From: Anaerococcus pacaensis 9403502
GTDB taxonomy: Bacteria > Bacillota > Clostridia > Tissierellales > Peptoniphilaceae
Direction: 5' to 3'
DNA: 64,000 nt
NCBI GenBank assembly: GCA_000308255.3
Contig: HG326665.1
Location: 138,672 to 202,671, forward strand
The notes under the pieces are model-generated. The model was not told the origin of the DNA and ran no database searches. It was given only the letters and a program-made list of their open reading frames with translations. A program made the translations under genes and the position numbers. Numbering within the stretch: the first letter of the stretch is position 1; each line of letters starts with the position of its first letter. Shown here piece by piece: positions 24,114 to 34,558 of the stretch.

Positions 24114-27100
24114 TTACTTATCTTCTTCTTCATCTTCTTTTTTCTTACCAGCATAGAACCCACCCATAGCTAGGGCAAGTGTTGCGAGTACTTTGGATGA
24201 TCCAGCTATACCTGTTTTTGGATTGCTTGATGGAACTTTGCTAGATGAAGTAGCTGTTCTAATAACATCAATGTCGTCCTCATCATTATTTTCTCTTTCC
24301 CTGATAGCATCACTGTCTGAATCATTGTCGATTTCAGTATTTATATCAGATTCATCACCATCTCTATCAGCGTCAGAATCAGAATCATTGGTTTCTTCTT
24401 CATGAGTTTCTTCAACTGTTTCTTCAATAGATTCATCTACCTCAGTATCATCAGTTGTATCTGTGCTCTCAGGATCCTTAGAAACTTCCTCTTCTTCCTC
24501 TAGCACCTCATCTTCAGATGGGATAATAGAAACTTCTGAATCTTCCTCAGCATGGTCGTCAATAGCTGGGGTATCAGACTCATCAGATTCATCAATAGTT
24601 GGCTCATCAACTACATCAATATTATCTTCCACTTCTGGAACATGTGGGATATTAGGTGATTCTTCTGATGGTTCAACCGGGCTAGGATTTACTAGCTCTT
24701 TTGTTCCAATACGAATTATTTCGTTGACTGGTTCCTTTGTAATAATTTCACTTCTTTTCCCATCAACTAGAGTAATTCTTTTCTCACCTGCTACACCCCT
24801 CATTACAAGTATTTCTGTTCCAACTGGAATAGTATTATCATATATGATAATAGTTTCGAATGGGATTTCTTCAGTTTTAACCATTGGTTGCGCTGGTTGA
24901 TTAGTAGCAGTTTTTTTAGTACCAATTCTTATAATTTGTTTTACTGCTTCTTTAGTTATTTTAGAAGTGATTTGTGGCTGTCCAGCTACTCCATTAGTTA
25001 TTACAACTGTAGAAGTTACTGTGCGTTCGCCCATGACACCTTTTTGTTCTTCAATAACTTCGCCTGCACTAATAGTATCATCATAGATAATTTCAGTCTC
25101 ATATTGAACTGGGGCAGTAGTTTTAGTTTCTACTGTTTTATCATCTACTTTAGGAGCGTCTGGACATTTTGTACCTACTTTTATAACTTTATCAACCTTT
25201 TTAGTAATTTCTTCGGTTTTAGTTCTTTGTGGTTGGCCATTCGCTACACCATTTACTAATGGAGTCGTATAAGTTACTTTATTTACACCAGCTACACCTT
25301 CTGTGATAACCTTAGATGTACCCTTTTCCATATTGCTATCGTATTCTATTATTACATCGTATGGAACAGTTTCTTCTACTACTGTATTAACGGTAGTATT
25401 CTTATCTTCAGTTTTGGTTCCTATTCTTACAATACGATTTTTAGGTTCTTTAGTTCTGATAGAGTTAATTACAGTATCACCAACTTCACCATTGACTACT
25501 TTTGTAGTATGAGTTTCGGTTAATACACCTGTTTCACCTGCTTGGTCTTCATGAGACTTACCTAAGGCTAGTGTATTATCAAAAATGATTTCAGTTTCAA
25601 ATGGTATTACTTTTTCAGTTGTACTTACTACAGTTCCTTCAGTATCAGCGGCTAAAGTACCTATAATGACTTTCTTAGCTTTAGGATCTTTAGTAATTTT
25701 TTCTTCAGAAGTTGTAGTGATTTTACCATTTTCTACTTTTGTTGTGTAGCTAATTGTTTTTTCACCTTCTACACCTGGTACTTCTAATCTAGTTCCAGCT
25801 GGTAAAGTTGGGTCATGTTCTACTATAGTATCAAATGGAATTTTTTCAGTCTTTGCATCTGGAGCCTTAGTACCTATTCTAATAACTTTATTAGTAGGTT
25901 CAGTTGTAATAGAAGATGTTACTTCAGGTTCTTGGATTACACCATCTACTACAGATGTCTTAGCAACTATAGTGCGAGTTCCATTTACACCTTCCTTTTC
26001 TACCACCACGTCACCTGCATTTATAGAATTATCATAGATGATTTCTGTGTCAAATGGTTGGTCTACAGTGATAGATTTTTCTGTACTATCATTTAGTTTT
26101 TCAACTTTAGTACCTATTCTTACAACTTGGTTTTTAGCTTCTTTAGTGACATTTTCTACTTTGTTAATTTGAGGCTGGCCATCTACTATTGTCTTAGTAA
26201 TGGTAATTTCTTTTTCACCTTTTTCACCAGCTTCAACTTTTTGTTGGCCAGCAGGGATTGTGTCATCTAAAATAGTTTCTATCTCAAATGGAATGTCCAC
26301 AGTAGTCTTTGTTTCAGATGGTTTAGTTCCTATAGTAATAGTTTTAGTACCAGGAGTTACTGTTGTTTCTTCTCTGGTAACAATTTGACCAGTTTTTTCG
26401 TCGAATTCACTTACTACTTTTGTTTCAACCTTGCCAGGTGTAAAGTCGCCTTCGATTGTTTTACCAATTTCTAATGTATCATCGTAAACATAGTTAATTA
26501 CTGTATTTACTTCTTTAGAAACTGTGTTTTCTTTATCTACTACTGGTTTTGTACCAACTCTAACAATTTGTTTTGTAGGCTGTTTTGTAACTACATCTGT
26601 TACTATAGGTTCACCTGCTACACCGTTAGTTACTGGTGTTTTAACAGTGATAGTACGTTTACCTACTACACCGTCTTGTTCTTTTTGAACAGTTCCTATA
26701 GGTAATGTTTCATCTTCGATTACATCTACTTCAAATGGTACATCTACTTCTTTAGTAGTTGTCTCTCCCTCTCCATTTGTTACCTTTGTACCAATAATTA
26801 CTTTTTCATTAGTTGATTTTGATACAATATTTTCTTTAGTACTTGTAACAACATTGCCATCTTTATCAATTGCTGTTGTAACTGTTACTGTGTTCTTACC
26901 AGGAATACCATTAGTTACTTCTTTTACTCCAACTGGCTTAGTATTATCATACTCAATTACTGTTTCGTATGGAGTTTCAATTTCTTCAGTAGTTACAGTT
27001 TGTTTTGTACCTACTCTTACTACCTTCTTAGTTGGTTCAGTAACTTTGACTTCAATTTCTTTTTCAGTAATTGTTGTACCGTCAGAAGTACGCTCGAAAG

Positions 27101-30100
27101 TAATGGTTCTAGATCCATTTTGACCTTCTGTTTGAGTTTCTTGTTGTCCTACATCTAATGTTGGATCAAATACATACTCTGTTTCAAATGGTATTTCTTC
27201 TGTTTTGGTTACATCAATAGGCTTTGTACCTACAGTTACAGTTATAACTGGTTTATCTACTTTTACATCAGTATTATTATCAATTTCTCCAGTTTCACTA
27301 TTATATGAACTATCAGATGAAGCTGTTGCTTTACCATCAGTAACCTCAGTATTAACCTTACCTTGTTCTAGGTTAGGATCATAAACCACCTTAACTTCTG
27401 GTTTGATATCTTCTTCTTTAGTACCACTTACATTATCAATAGCTTTTGTACCGATAGTTACTACTTGGGTAGTAGGGTCTTTTCTATCTTCACTAGCAGT
27501 AACAGTTACTTTGCCATCTTTGATTTCTTCAGAGAATGTGATAGTAACTGAACCATTTTGACCTTCTGTATCGATATTGCTATATCCTAAAGGTTTTGTT
27601 TCGTCATAAACAATTCTAGTATCAAATGGAATTTCGATTGTTGTATCTTGTGGTTTTTCTGATGTTACATTAGCACCAATTCTTATAACTTGTTCAACTG
27701 GTTGTATTGTAGTCTTATAATCATCTCTAGTAGTATCAGTTAGCTTACCATTTACAACTTTTTGAGTTACATTTCTTTCTTTGATACCTACTTGACCTTT
27801 AGTATCTACTACTACTTCATTTGGTTTAAGTGAGTAATCTACAGTTACTTTTGTAGAGTAGTCAATATATTCTTTTTCAATATATTTAACTTCACCAGTG
27901 TAATCTTTAGTTCCATATTTAATTTCAATTACACCCTTTGTTACTTCAGGTTCTGTAGTAGTTACGATTTGACCACTTACTGGGTCATATTTACTTACTA
28001 CTTTATTTACTACAGTACCTGGTATGTAGGTGGTTTCTGGTTGAGATCCCTGCTCTTTAGTTTCATCTGCAACGAATCTAACATCTATACCTATTTCAGA
28101 ACTAAAGTCATTAGTATTTTCTGCAGGTTTTCTACCAACTTTAACTATTTGCTTAACTGGATCTTTAGATTTTGACTCTACAATAGTAGTTGTAGGGTTC
28201 TCATCTACAGCTTGACCATTTTTAACATTAAATTCATATTTAGTAGTTTCAGAACCAAGTACACCTTGTTGAGTAACCTTGTACTCTCCAGCTTTTAAAG
28301 TGTCATCGTATTCGATTTCTACTTCAAATGGAACTTCTCTTGTAACTTCGTGAGATACAGTTCCTTCAAAGTCTTTGTTACCTACTAAGATAACTGCTTT
28401 TTCAGGCTGTTTTGTTATGTTAGCTTTTGAAGTTTCAATAACTTTTGAGTTTACTATGGTGTAGGTGATTGATTGCTCACCAGCTACACCTTTTTTCTCA
28501 TTACCATTAGCGTCTTTTTCATATTGATATTCGCCAGCTTTTAAGCTAGGGTCATATTTAACTTCAACTTCAAATGGAATAGCTTCTTTATGAACTACTT
28601 CTCCATTTCTCATTGTACCTACACTAACTACTTTGTTTCTACCAGTAGAGACGTTAGTGAATGTTTCAGGTACGTTTTGAGCTGATAGTGTACCATTAGT
28701 AAATGATTGAGTGATAGTTCTTTCTTCTACACCATTTACACCCTCTTGGTCTACTCTTGTTTCACCAGCAGCAAGATTATCATCAAATCTGATTTCTGTT
28801 TCAAATGGAATGCTACGTCTTTCAACATAACTAAATTCGCCAGTATAAGCTTGAGTTCCTACTAGGATTTCTAACTCTGCTGGGGTTACTTCTGGAGTGA
28901 TAGTGCTTTCGATTTTTCCAGTTTCTGGGTTATATTTACTTACTACTTTATCTACTACCTTACCTTCTTTGTAATCACCCTTAATAGCTGTGCCTTGGGC
29001 AATTTTATCGCTAGTAGTAATTGTGATGTTTACTGGTATATTTGAAGTATTTTCAGAATTATTACCTTCTACTTTAGTACCAACTTTTATAACTTGTGTA
29101 GTTGGGTCAACAGTTTCATCTTCAATTACAGTAGTTTCTGGATTTTGATTTACTACATCACCATTTTTAATATCAAATGAATATCTAGTAGTCTTAGAAC
29201 CAGCTTTACCTTCTGTAACTGTTTCATACACTCCAGCTTTCATATTTGGATCGTATACAACTTTTACGTCGTAAGGTGTAGCTTCTACTACATCGTGAGA
29301 TACAGAACCAGTAAAGTCAGCTGTTCCTACTTTTATTATAACTGGGTTACCTTTAACTGTTTCGCTAGTAGTTTTTTCTTCATTAACTTTAGAGTTTTCT
29401 ATAGTAAATCTTGTAGTAACGGTTCCTTGTGTTGCTTCTGAATCATCGATTTCATATTCACCTTTTTGGAGTGATGAATCTTCTACTATTTCGTATGTGT
29501 ATGGAAGTTCTTCAGTATGAGTGTAAGTACCATCTTTTTTAGTACCTACTTTTATAATTTGTTTTTGACCTTCTTCTACGACTTCGAAGTCACCTTCTAC
29601 TTTTGTAGTTTCAGTGCCATTAGATAGGTTTTGAGTGATGGTTCTTTCTTCTACTTTATTTATACCTTCTTGAGTAGTTTGAGTCTCACCATGAGCAAGT
29701 GTCTCATCAAATACAATTTCAGTTTCAAATGGAGTTACTTTTTGTTCTTTATAAATAACTTGTCCATCATAGGCTTTTGTACCAACTCTTATGGTTTGAG
29801 TAGGGGGAATTACTTCTGTTTTTTCTCTTGTTACTTCTTTACCACTTAATGGGTCAATAGATTTTTCAACAGTTGTTACTACCTTACCGTCTGTAATAGG
29901 TCCTTGTTCAACTGTTCCAGCTGCTAATGTATCATCTTTTACAACTTCAATATTTGGTTTTACAGTTGATTCTATAGCTTTAGTGCCTACTACAACCTCC
30001 ATATTTTGAGCATTAGTTTTATTACTTTCTACTCTAGATAGGTCTCCATCTGGTTTACCATCTTTGAAGTTTTGAGTGTAGGTTACATCCACTGATCCTT

Positions 30101-33100
30101 TTTTACCTTCATGACGTACAAATCTAGTACCTACTGGCACTTCATTGCTTTCAATGATTTCAATGTCATATGGTAATTCGATAGTTTCTGTATGTGTAAC
30201 AGGGCCTTCGAAGTATTTATTACCTACTTTGATTAAGGCATCTTGTTTTTCTGTGATAGTTTCTACTTTAGTATCAGTTATTTCAGAATTTTTGATAGTC
30301 CAAGTAGTTTTCTTTTTACCAACTACACCAGTTTTTTCTATCTCGTATGTGCCCGCTTCTATACTACTATCATATATAACCTTAGTTTCAAATGGAATCT
30401 CCTCTTCTTTGGAATGAGTTCCTTCTGTAAGAGATCCTACAGTAATAATTTGTTTAGTTGGTCCCTCTACTAACTCATACTCACCAATATTTTTCTCACT
30501 CATCGTACCGTTTACATATGACTGAGTGATAGTACGTTTTTGAGTTCCAATTTTACCAGTTTGAGTTATTTCTGGTCCTTCAGTCTTTTTATTAGGATCT
30601 ACCACTACTTCTGTTTCAAATGGAATGATTTGTTCTTCAGTATGAGTAAATGTACCTGTGAAGTTTTTTGTACCTCTGTAGATAGTTTTGACAATAGGTG
30701 TAACTTCTGTTTTTTCAACAGTATCAATCTTACCAGTTTCAGGGTTGTATTTACTTTCTACTACAGTTTTAACTTCACCACCAGTAATTTCCCCTTCTCT
30801 AGTTTCTCCCACATTCATATCAGGGTCATCTACATAGTTAATGGTGACCTTATCATTTGTGAATTGGTTGGTGTAGGTATCTGATTCTGTTTCGATAGGT
30901 TTTGTACCTATAACTAATTTACCAGGTTTTGCTTCTATAGTAGGAGTCTCTGTTGCTTTTACAGTTGCTTGACCATCATTTTGCTCAATTTCATAGGTGA
31001 TTTTTATCTCGCCATCTTGACCTGGGGTCTCTTCTCTATAGCCTAATGGTTTTGTATCATCATAGGTAACATCAGTGGTGTGTGGGATTGTAATGGTTTT
31101 TTCTTCAGGAGCAATTACATTAGCTTCAGTTCCCTTAGTACCAATCTCAAATATCTGATTTGTTGGCTCTACTCTATCTCTTTCTGAACCTTCAACCATA
31201 GTAGGGCCTTTTACTACTTCACCATCTTTATAAGTTACAGTATAGTCAACTGTATATTTACCATTCTTACCTTCTTGAACTACACCTGATTCTGTTGGAT
31301 CCTTCTCAGGGTTGTATTTAATTATTGTTTCAAATTCAATTGTGTTATCTTGACTAAATTTAACTTCTCCTTCTTGTGGAGCAGTTGCTGAGAAAGTAGC
31401 GCTTGATCTTTCGGTATATACGAGTTTATTACCATTTATGTCTGTTAATTTTTGGTCTTCGTATGTCGCTATAACAGGAACATTTATAGTTGAAACCTTA
31501 TCATCAATTTTACCTGGAGCTGTTGCTGTGATTACACCAGTGTCTTCATCTATAGATAAAGTCCAAGTCTTACCATTATCATCTACTATGGATGTTGATT
31601 CTAGTTCATACTTAACCGGTTTTGGTTTTATTTCAGTGTATTCATTGGTTGGAGTGTTGGTTACTTTTTGACCAGCTTCAGTTACAGCACTTTTGTAATT
31701 AGGCTTTTCTATACTTTCTTCACTTAGAACATAGTTAATTAAGAAGTTTTTCTCTGAACCATTTGTAAATAAGTGTGTTACTTGTAGAGTTATATTTTCC
31801 CCTTTTTTAGCTCCTATAGGGGTAGAGACCTTCATATTTTGAGGATTGTCTGGATCTACTTCTACCAACCAATTATCCTTGGTCCTATATTTATTCTTTT
31901 CTCCCTCAACAGGAATTAGAAAGTCAGTGTATTCTGGTTCTAGATAAGAATCTACTGCGTCATCGGCTTTAGCAGTTGTATACTTATGGGGTGCAGTACT
32001 ATTTGGTTTGTCTACTTGTTCTATCTCTTTATCTACACCTGCTTTAAGTCTGAGCATTTTGTCGGTTACAAGCTTATTAGCAGTTATGTCCTTGGTGATG
32101 ATATCATAGTTTGACTCATCGTCTAGATTTATTTCAAATTCACCGATAAAGTTGTAGTGGTCGTAGCGGGCTATGCCTTGATTAGCAATTTCTACTGTAG
32201 CACCTTTGTGGTTAATTTTAGTAGTGCCTGCCTTTGTATCTGTATAGGTTCCTGGAGCAAAGGCGCTTAAATCAGCTACGTCCTGAAATTCTTGAGCCGT
32301 TCTAGGACGGGCATATAATTTGACATCTAGGCTTTGAGCGCCGTTGAATTTAGGATCATCGTAGAAGATGGATTTTTTGTTGATCTTACCATTTGTATCT
32401 ACTGCACCGTCAGGTAATTTTACCTTTACATTGCCTTCTGCATCAATATATACCTCTGCTCCTGGAACTATTTCTCCATTTTCTGGATTATAGACCTTAG
32501 CTGTAAGTCTGTCTAAGGCGTTTGCATCTAGGTTTTCTACTTTTAGACCTGTATCAATTTCTTGACCATGGACATATACCTTTTTATCTTTATCGTAGTT
32601 GCCTTGTAGTCTAATAGGCTCAAGATTGTCATTTTCATCTGGCCATGGGTTGACATTGAATTCAAAATTAGCATTAGCTAGTACCTTAGCACCATTTACG
32701 TTCTCTTTAGTGTAGCGATCCTTCATACCAAGAACAGTGGAGTCATTATCCTTATTATTGATATGCTCTAAATCTTCTTTACTGGCTTTGTACCCGTAGG
32801 TAAGTTGAGCGCCATTCCTTAATTCTGATGGACCTGTTGCCTCATAGGTAACCTCACGGCCACCATCATAGAGTTTATCCCCTACTTCCATCATTGGTAA
32901 TTCCATCATTGGTCTATTTTCTAGATTGGTAGGGGACGTACGGATAGCGCTGCTACTTACAGCAATCCATGTATAAGTTCTTTGGCCGGTCTCTTTGTCA
33001 ATCTCAATCTCATAACCATATAGACTTTTATCCTTGGAATCATTTTTTGGTTCTATGACAGTAGGTTTAAAGCCGTCCTTAGGTTTAATTTTGCCGTCCT

Positions 33101-34247
33101 CTGGGTCCTTAAAATACTCTATACCGCCGGATACGACAGTATCTCCAGGAGTAAGGTTTGTTTCCCTGGAGTTTTTTATTTTAGCTGCGTCAGCTTGTGG
33201 GTCTGTGTAACCTTCTTTTACTGCAATATTTACATCTCCAGATGGAGATTCTGCACCTGCATCTGCTTCTGGTGGCTCGCTAGCTCCCTCATTTTGAGGC
33301 AGACTATCTCCATCAAGTAGGGCATCTCCAGCTGGAACTTCTGAACCCGCTTCTGTTAGCTCTGCACCTTCTTCTACCGTTAGAGCAGAAAAAGTTCTCA
33401 ATTTTGGAGTATTACCTGACATATCAGGATGTTTTGGTGGTTGATTTCCAGCTTCTGGGTTTTCTTTTAATGGTTGATCACCTGCTGGTGTTTCTTGTGG
33501 GCTGTCAGCACTTTCATTAGCATAATCTCTTTGCTCAGAGCTATTAGCATCAGCTGTTTCTTTGTTGGTTAAATTTTCGGTGTTTGCTTCTAATTCTTGT
33601 GCTTTTTCAGTAGAAGCTTCATCTGCTGTATCAGCTTCTGTATTAGCTGTATCAGCACTATCTTCTGGCACCGCACCTGCTTCTATTTCTATATCCAGAT
33701 TTTCATCAGCTTCTGTTGCTGGGTCTTCTTCAGCTGTAGTTTCTGTTGATGGTTCTTCTGCTTCTTCTACTGGTGTTGGGTCCTCAGTGGTAGCTGAAGG
33801 CTCAGTTAATAAAACTTCTTCTTCTTCGCTAGGAGTTTCTGAAGCTTGGTCATTATTTGCTGCTGTATCTGTTTGTTCTGTTTCATTTGATAGAACATCA
33901 CCATTAGGATTTTGTTCTGCACCTTCTGTAGATTCTGCTGTGGTTTGAGTTGATTCTTGATTTGCATCATATTCTTCAGCTAGAGCACCTTGTTCTACCT
34001 CTATTACTTTATCTTGTGATTGTAGAGTTGCCTCATCTTTAGAAGCTTCCTTTTCTACTCCTGCTGAATCGTTATCCCCAACTAATGTGGGGTCCACGTA
34101 AGTCTCACGTATTGTATTATTAGTATTTAATTGCTCATCAAAAACAGTACCATCACTTGCGTATGCTACCTGACCGGTTGCTAATATACCGCCCATGACA
34201 GCGGTAGATAGACCGATTATGAATTTATTTTTGCTGATTTTTTTCAT
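24114..34247 (-). CDS. Giant sortase-anchored surface protein with about 29 G5-like repeats
   Basis: A 3377-residue cell-wall protein. An export signal (residues 1-31) is followed by an acidic low-complexity region to about 280 and an N-terminal region of mixed beta domains to about 960 that probably binds ligand; part of it (ITATAPGKIDDK, INVPVIATYED) resembles Rib/YPDG-type domains. About 29 repeats of roughly 77 residues follow (960-3186), each ending in a [VI][GT]TK-like strand (IRVGTK, IIRIGTK), as in G5 domains of Aap/SasG biofilm proteins. A Ser/Asp/Glu-rich stalk leads to the sorting signal: NPKTG (24210-24224), a hydrophobic helix and a KKK tail. AAGGAG precedes the ATG. Intercellular adhesion is inferred. 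It is nearly cysteine-free. Confidence 0.9.
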   Translation of the reverse strand: MKKISKNKFIIGLSTAVMGGILATGQVAYASDGTVFDEQLNTNNTIRETYVDPTLVGDNDSAGVEKEASKDEATLQSQDKVIEVEQGALAEEYDANQESTQTTAESTEGAEQNPNGDVLSNETEQTDTAANNDQASETPSEEEEVLLTEPSATTEDPTPVEEAEEPSTETTAEEDPATEADENLDIEIEAGAVPEDSADTANTEADTADEASTEKAQELEANTENLTNKETADANSSEQRDYANESADSPQETPAGDQPLKENPEAGNQPPKHPDMSGNTPKLRTFSALTVEEGAELTEAGSEVPAGDALLDGDSLPQNEGASEPPEADAGAESPSGDVNIAVKEGYTDPQADAAKIKNSRETNLTPGDTVVSGGIEYFKDPEDGKIKPKDGFKPTVIEPKNDSKDKSLYGYEIEIDKETGQRTYTWIAVSSSAIRTSPTNLENRPMMELPMMEVGDKLYDGGREVTYEATGPSELRNGAQLTYGYKASKEDLEHINNKDNDSTVLGMKDRYTKENVNGAKVLANANFEFNVNPWPDENDNLEPIRLQGNYDKDKKVYVHGQEIDTGLKVENLDANALDRLTAKVYNPENGEIVPGAEVYIDAEGNVKVKLPDGAVDTNGKINKKSIFYDDPKFNGAQSLDVKLYARPRTAQEFQDVADLSAFAPGTYTDTKAGTTKINHKGATVEIANQGIARYDHYNFIGEFEINLDDESNYDIITKDITANKLVTDKMLRLKAGVDKEIEQVDKPNSTAPHKYTTAKADDAVDSYLEPEYTDFLIPVEGEKNKYRTKDNWLVEVDPDNPQNMKVSTPIGAKKGENITLQVTHLFTNGSEKNFLINYVLSEESIEKPNYKSAVTEAGQKVTNTPTNEYTEIKPKPVKYELESTSIVDDNGKTWTLSIDEDTGVITATAPGKIDDKVSTINVPVIATYEDQKLTDINGNKLVYTERSSATFSATAPQEGEVKFSQDNTIEFETIIKYNPEKDPTESGVVQEGKNGKYTVDYTVTYKDGEVVKGPTMVEGSERDRVEPTNQIFEIGTKGTEANVIAPEEKTITIPHTTDVTYDDTKPLGYREETPGQDGEIKITYEIEQNDGQATVKATETPTIEAKPGKLVIGTKPIETESDTYTNQFTNDKVTINYVDDPDMNVGETREGEITGGEVKTVVESKYNPETGKIDTVEKTEVTPIVKTIYRGTKNFTGTFTHTEEQIIPFETEVVVDPNKKTEGPEITQTGKIGTQKRTITQSYVNGTMSEKNIGEYELVEGPTKQIITVGSLTEGTHSKEEEIPFETKVIYDSSIEAGTYEIEKTGVVGKKKTTWTIKNSEITDTKVETITEKQDALIKVGNKYFEGPVTHTETIELPYDIEIIESNEVPVGTRFVRHEGKKGSVDVTYTQNFKDGKPDGDLSRVESNKTNAQNMEVVVGTKAIESTVKPNIEVVKDDTLAAGTVEQGPITDGKVVTTVEKSIDPLSGKEVTREKTEVIPPTQTIRVGTKAYDGQVIYKEQKVTPFETEIVFDETLAHGETQTTQEGINKVEERTITQNLSNGTETTKVEGDFEVVEEGQKQIIKVGTKKDGTYTHTEELPYTYEIVEDSSLQKGEYEIDDSEATQGTVTTRFTIENSKVNEEKTTSETVKGNPVIIKVGTADFTGSVSHDVVEATPYDVKVVYDPNMKAGVYETVTEGKAGSKTTRYSFDIKNGDVVNQNPETTVIEDETVDPTTQVIKVGTKVEGNNSENTSNIPVNITITTSDKIAQGTAIKGDYKEGKVVDKVVSKYNPETGKIESTITPEVTPAELEILVGTQAYTGEFSYVERRSIPFETEIRFDDNLAAGETRVDQEGVNGVEERTITQSFTNGTLSAQNVPETFTNVSTGRNKVVSVGTMRNGEVVHKEAIPFEVEVKYDPSLKAGEYQYEKDANGNEKKGVAGEQSITYTIVNSKVIETSKANITKQPEKAVILVGNKDFEGTVSHEVTREVPFEVEIEYDDTLKAGEYKVTQQGVLGSETTKYEFNVKNGQAVDENPTTTIVESKSKDPVKQIVKVGRKPAENTNDFSSEIGIDVRFVADETKEQGSQPETTYIPGTVVNKVVSKYDPVSGQIVTTTEPEVTKGVIEIKYGTKDYTGEVKYIEKEYIDYSTKVTVDYSLKPNEVVVDTKGQVGIKERNVTQKVVNGKLTDTTRDDYKTTIQPVEQVIRIGANVTSEKPQDTTIEIPFDTRIVYDETKPLGYSNIDTEGQNGSVTITFSEEIKDGKVTVTASEDRKDPTTQVVTIGTKAIDNVSGTKEEDIKPEVKVVYDPNLEQGKVNTEVTDGKATASSDSSYNSETGEIDNNTDVKVDKPVITVTVGTKPIDVTKTEEIPFETEYVFDPTLDVGQQETQTEGQNGSRTITFERTSDGTTITEKEIEVKVTEPTKKVVRVGTKQTVTTEEIETPYETVIEYDNTKPVGVKEVTNGIPGKNTVTVTTAIDKDGNVVTSTKENIVSKSTNEKVIIGTKVTNGEGETTTKEVDVPFEVDVIEDETLPIGTVQKEQDGVVGKRTITVKTPVTNGVAGEPIVTDVVTKQPTKQIVRVGTKPVVDKENTVSKEVNTVINYVYDDTLEIGKTIEGDFTPGKVETKVVSEFDEKTGQIVTREETTVTPGTKTITIGTKPSETKTTVDIPFEIETILDDTIPAGQQKVEAGEKGEKEITITKTIVDGQPQINKVENVTKEAKNQVVRIGTKVEKLNDSTEKSITVDQPFDTEIIYDNSINAGDVVVEKEGVNGTRTIVAKTSVVDGVIQEPEVTSSITTEPTNKVIRIGTKAPDAKTEKIPFDTIVEHDPTLPAGTRLEVPGVEGEKTISYTTKVENGKITTTSEEKITKDPKAKKVIIGTLAADTEGTVVSTTEKVIPFETEIIFDNTLALGKSHEDQAGETGVLTETHTTKVVNGEVGDTVINSIRTKEPKNRIVRIGTKTEDKNTTVNTVVEETVPYDVIIEYDSNMEKGTSKVITEGVAGVNKVTYTTPLVNGVANGQPQRTKTEEITKKVDKVIKVGTKCPDAPKVDDKTVETKTTAPVQYETEIIYDDTISAGEVIEEQKGVMGERTVTSTVVITNGVAGQPQITSKITKEAVKQIIRIGTKKTATNQPAQPMVKTEEIPFETIIIYDNTIPVGTEILVMRGVAGEKRITLVDGKRSEIITKEPVNEIIRIGTKELVNPSPVEPSEESPNIPHVPEVEDNIDVVDEPTIDESDESDTPAIDDHAEEDSEVSIIPSEDEVLEEEEEVSKDPESTDTTDDTEVDESIEETVEETHEEETNDSDSDADRDGDESDINTEIDNDSDSDAIRERENNDEDDIDVIRTATSSSKVPSSNPKTGIAGSSKVLATLALAMGGFYAGKKKEDEEEDK

Positions 34248-34269
34248 CTAGTACTCTCCTTTTATAATG

Positions 34270-34309
34270 AATTTATTTTACCTTTTGAAAAAATTAAATT
34301 TATTTTACC
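34270..34309 (-). promoter_or_regulatory. Direct repeat upstream of the giant surface gene
   Basis: GGTAAAATAAATT occurs twice (34270-34282 and 34297-34309), starts 27 nt apart, just upstream of the RBS. It may be an operator or 5'-leader element. The 34248-34558 gap otherwise holds AT-rich DNA, the next gene's terminator, and no convincing frame. Confidence 0.4.
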
Positions 34310-34531
34310 ATTTTATCATATATATTAAATTGATATATCAATTTATAGTTCTGTAGCCATTGTTCATATTTTACCTGCATTTATACATAATTTCCACACA
34401 AAAATATCGTTATCCTAGCGGAATGCTCGTATTTTTATACCTAATTTGAAATTTATCAATATTTCTAAAATTTATCTGTCCTTTCATAAGAGAGGTTGAT
34501 ATAAATATAAACACCTTTCTAGAATAATAAA

Positions 34532-34557
34532 ACGAGTGATTTTATGTATTCACTCGT
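34532..34557 (-). terminator. Terminator of the CapA-like gene
   Basis: Perfect 8-bp stem ACGAGTGA / TCACTCGT immediately past the stop, followed by TTTTATTATT on the minus strand. Confidence 0.75.
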
Positions 34558-34558
34558 C

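Noticed and set aside
24193..33948. Many long open frames on the plus strand across the giant surface gene
   Set aside because: They are the antisense of a repetitive, Ser/Thr/Glu/Val-rich coding sequence, have no consistent RBS and no plausible protein composition.
24114..34247. CRISPR-like periodic repeats
   Set aside because: The period is about 230 nt, copies are diverged and all in one reading frame, so this is protein repeat structure.
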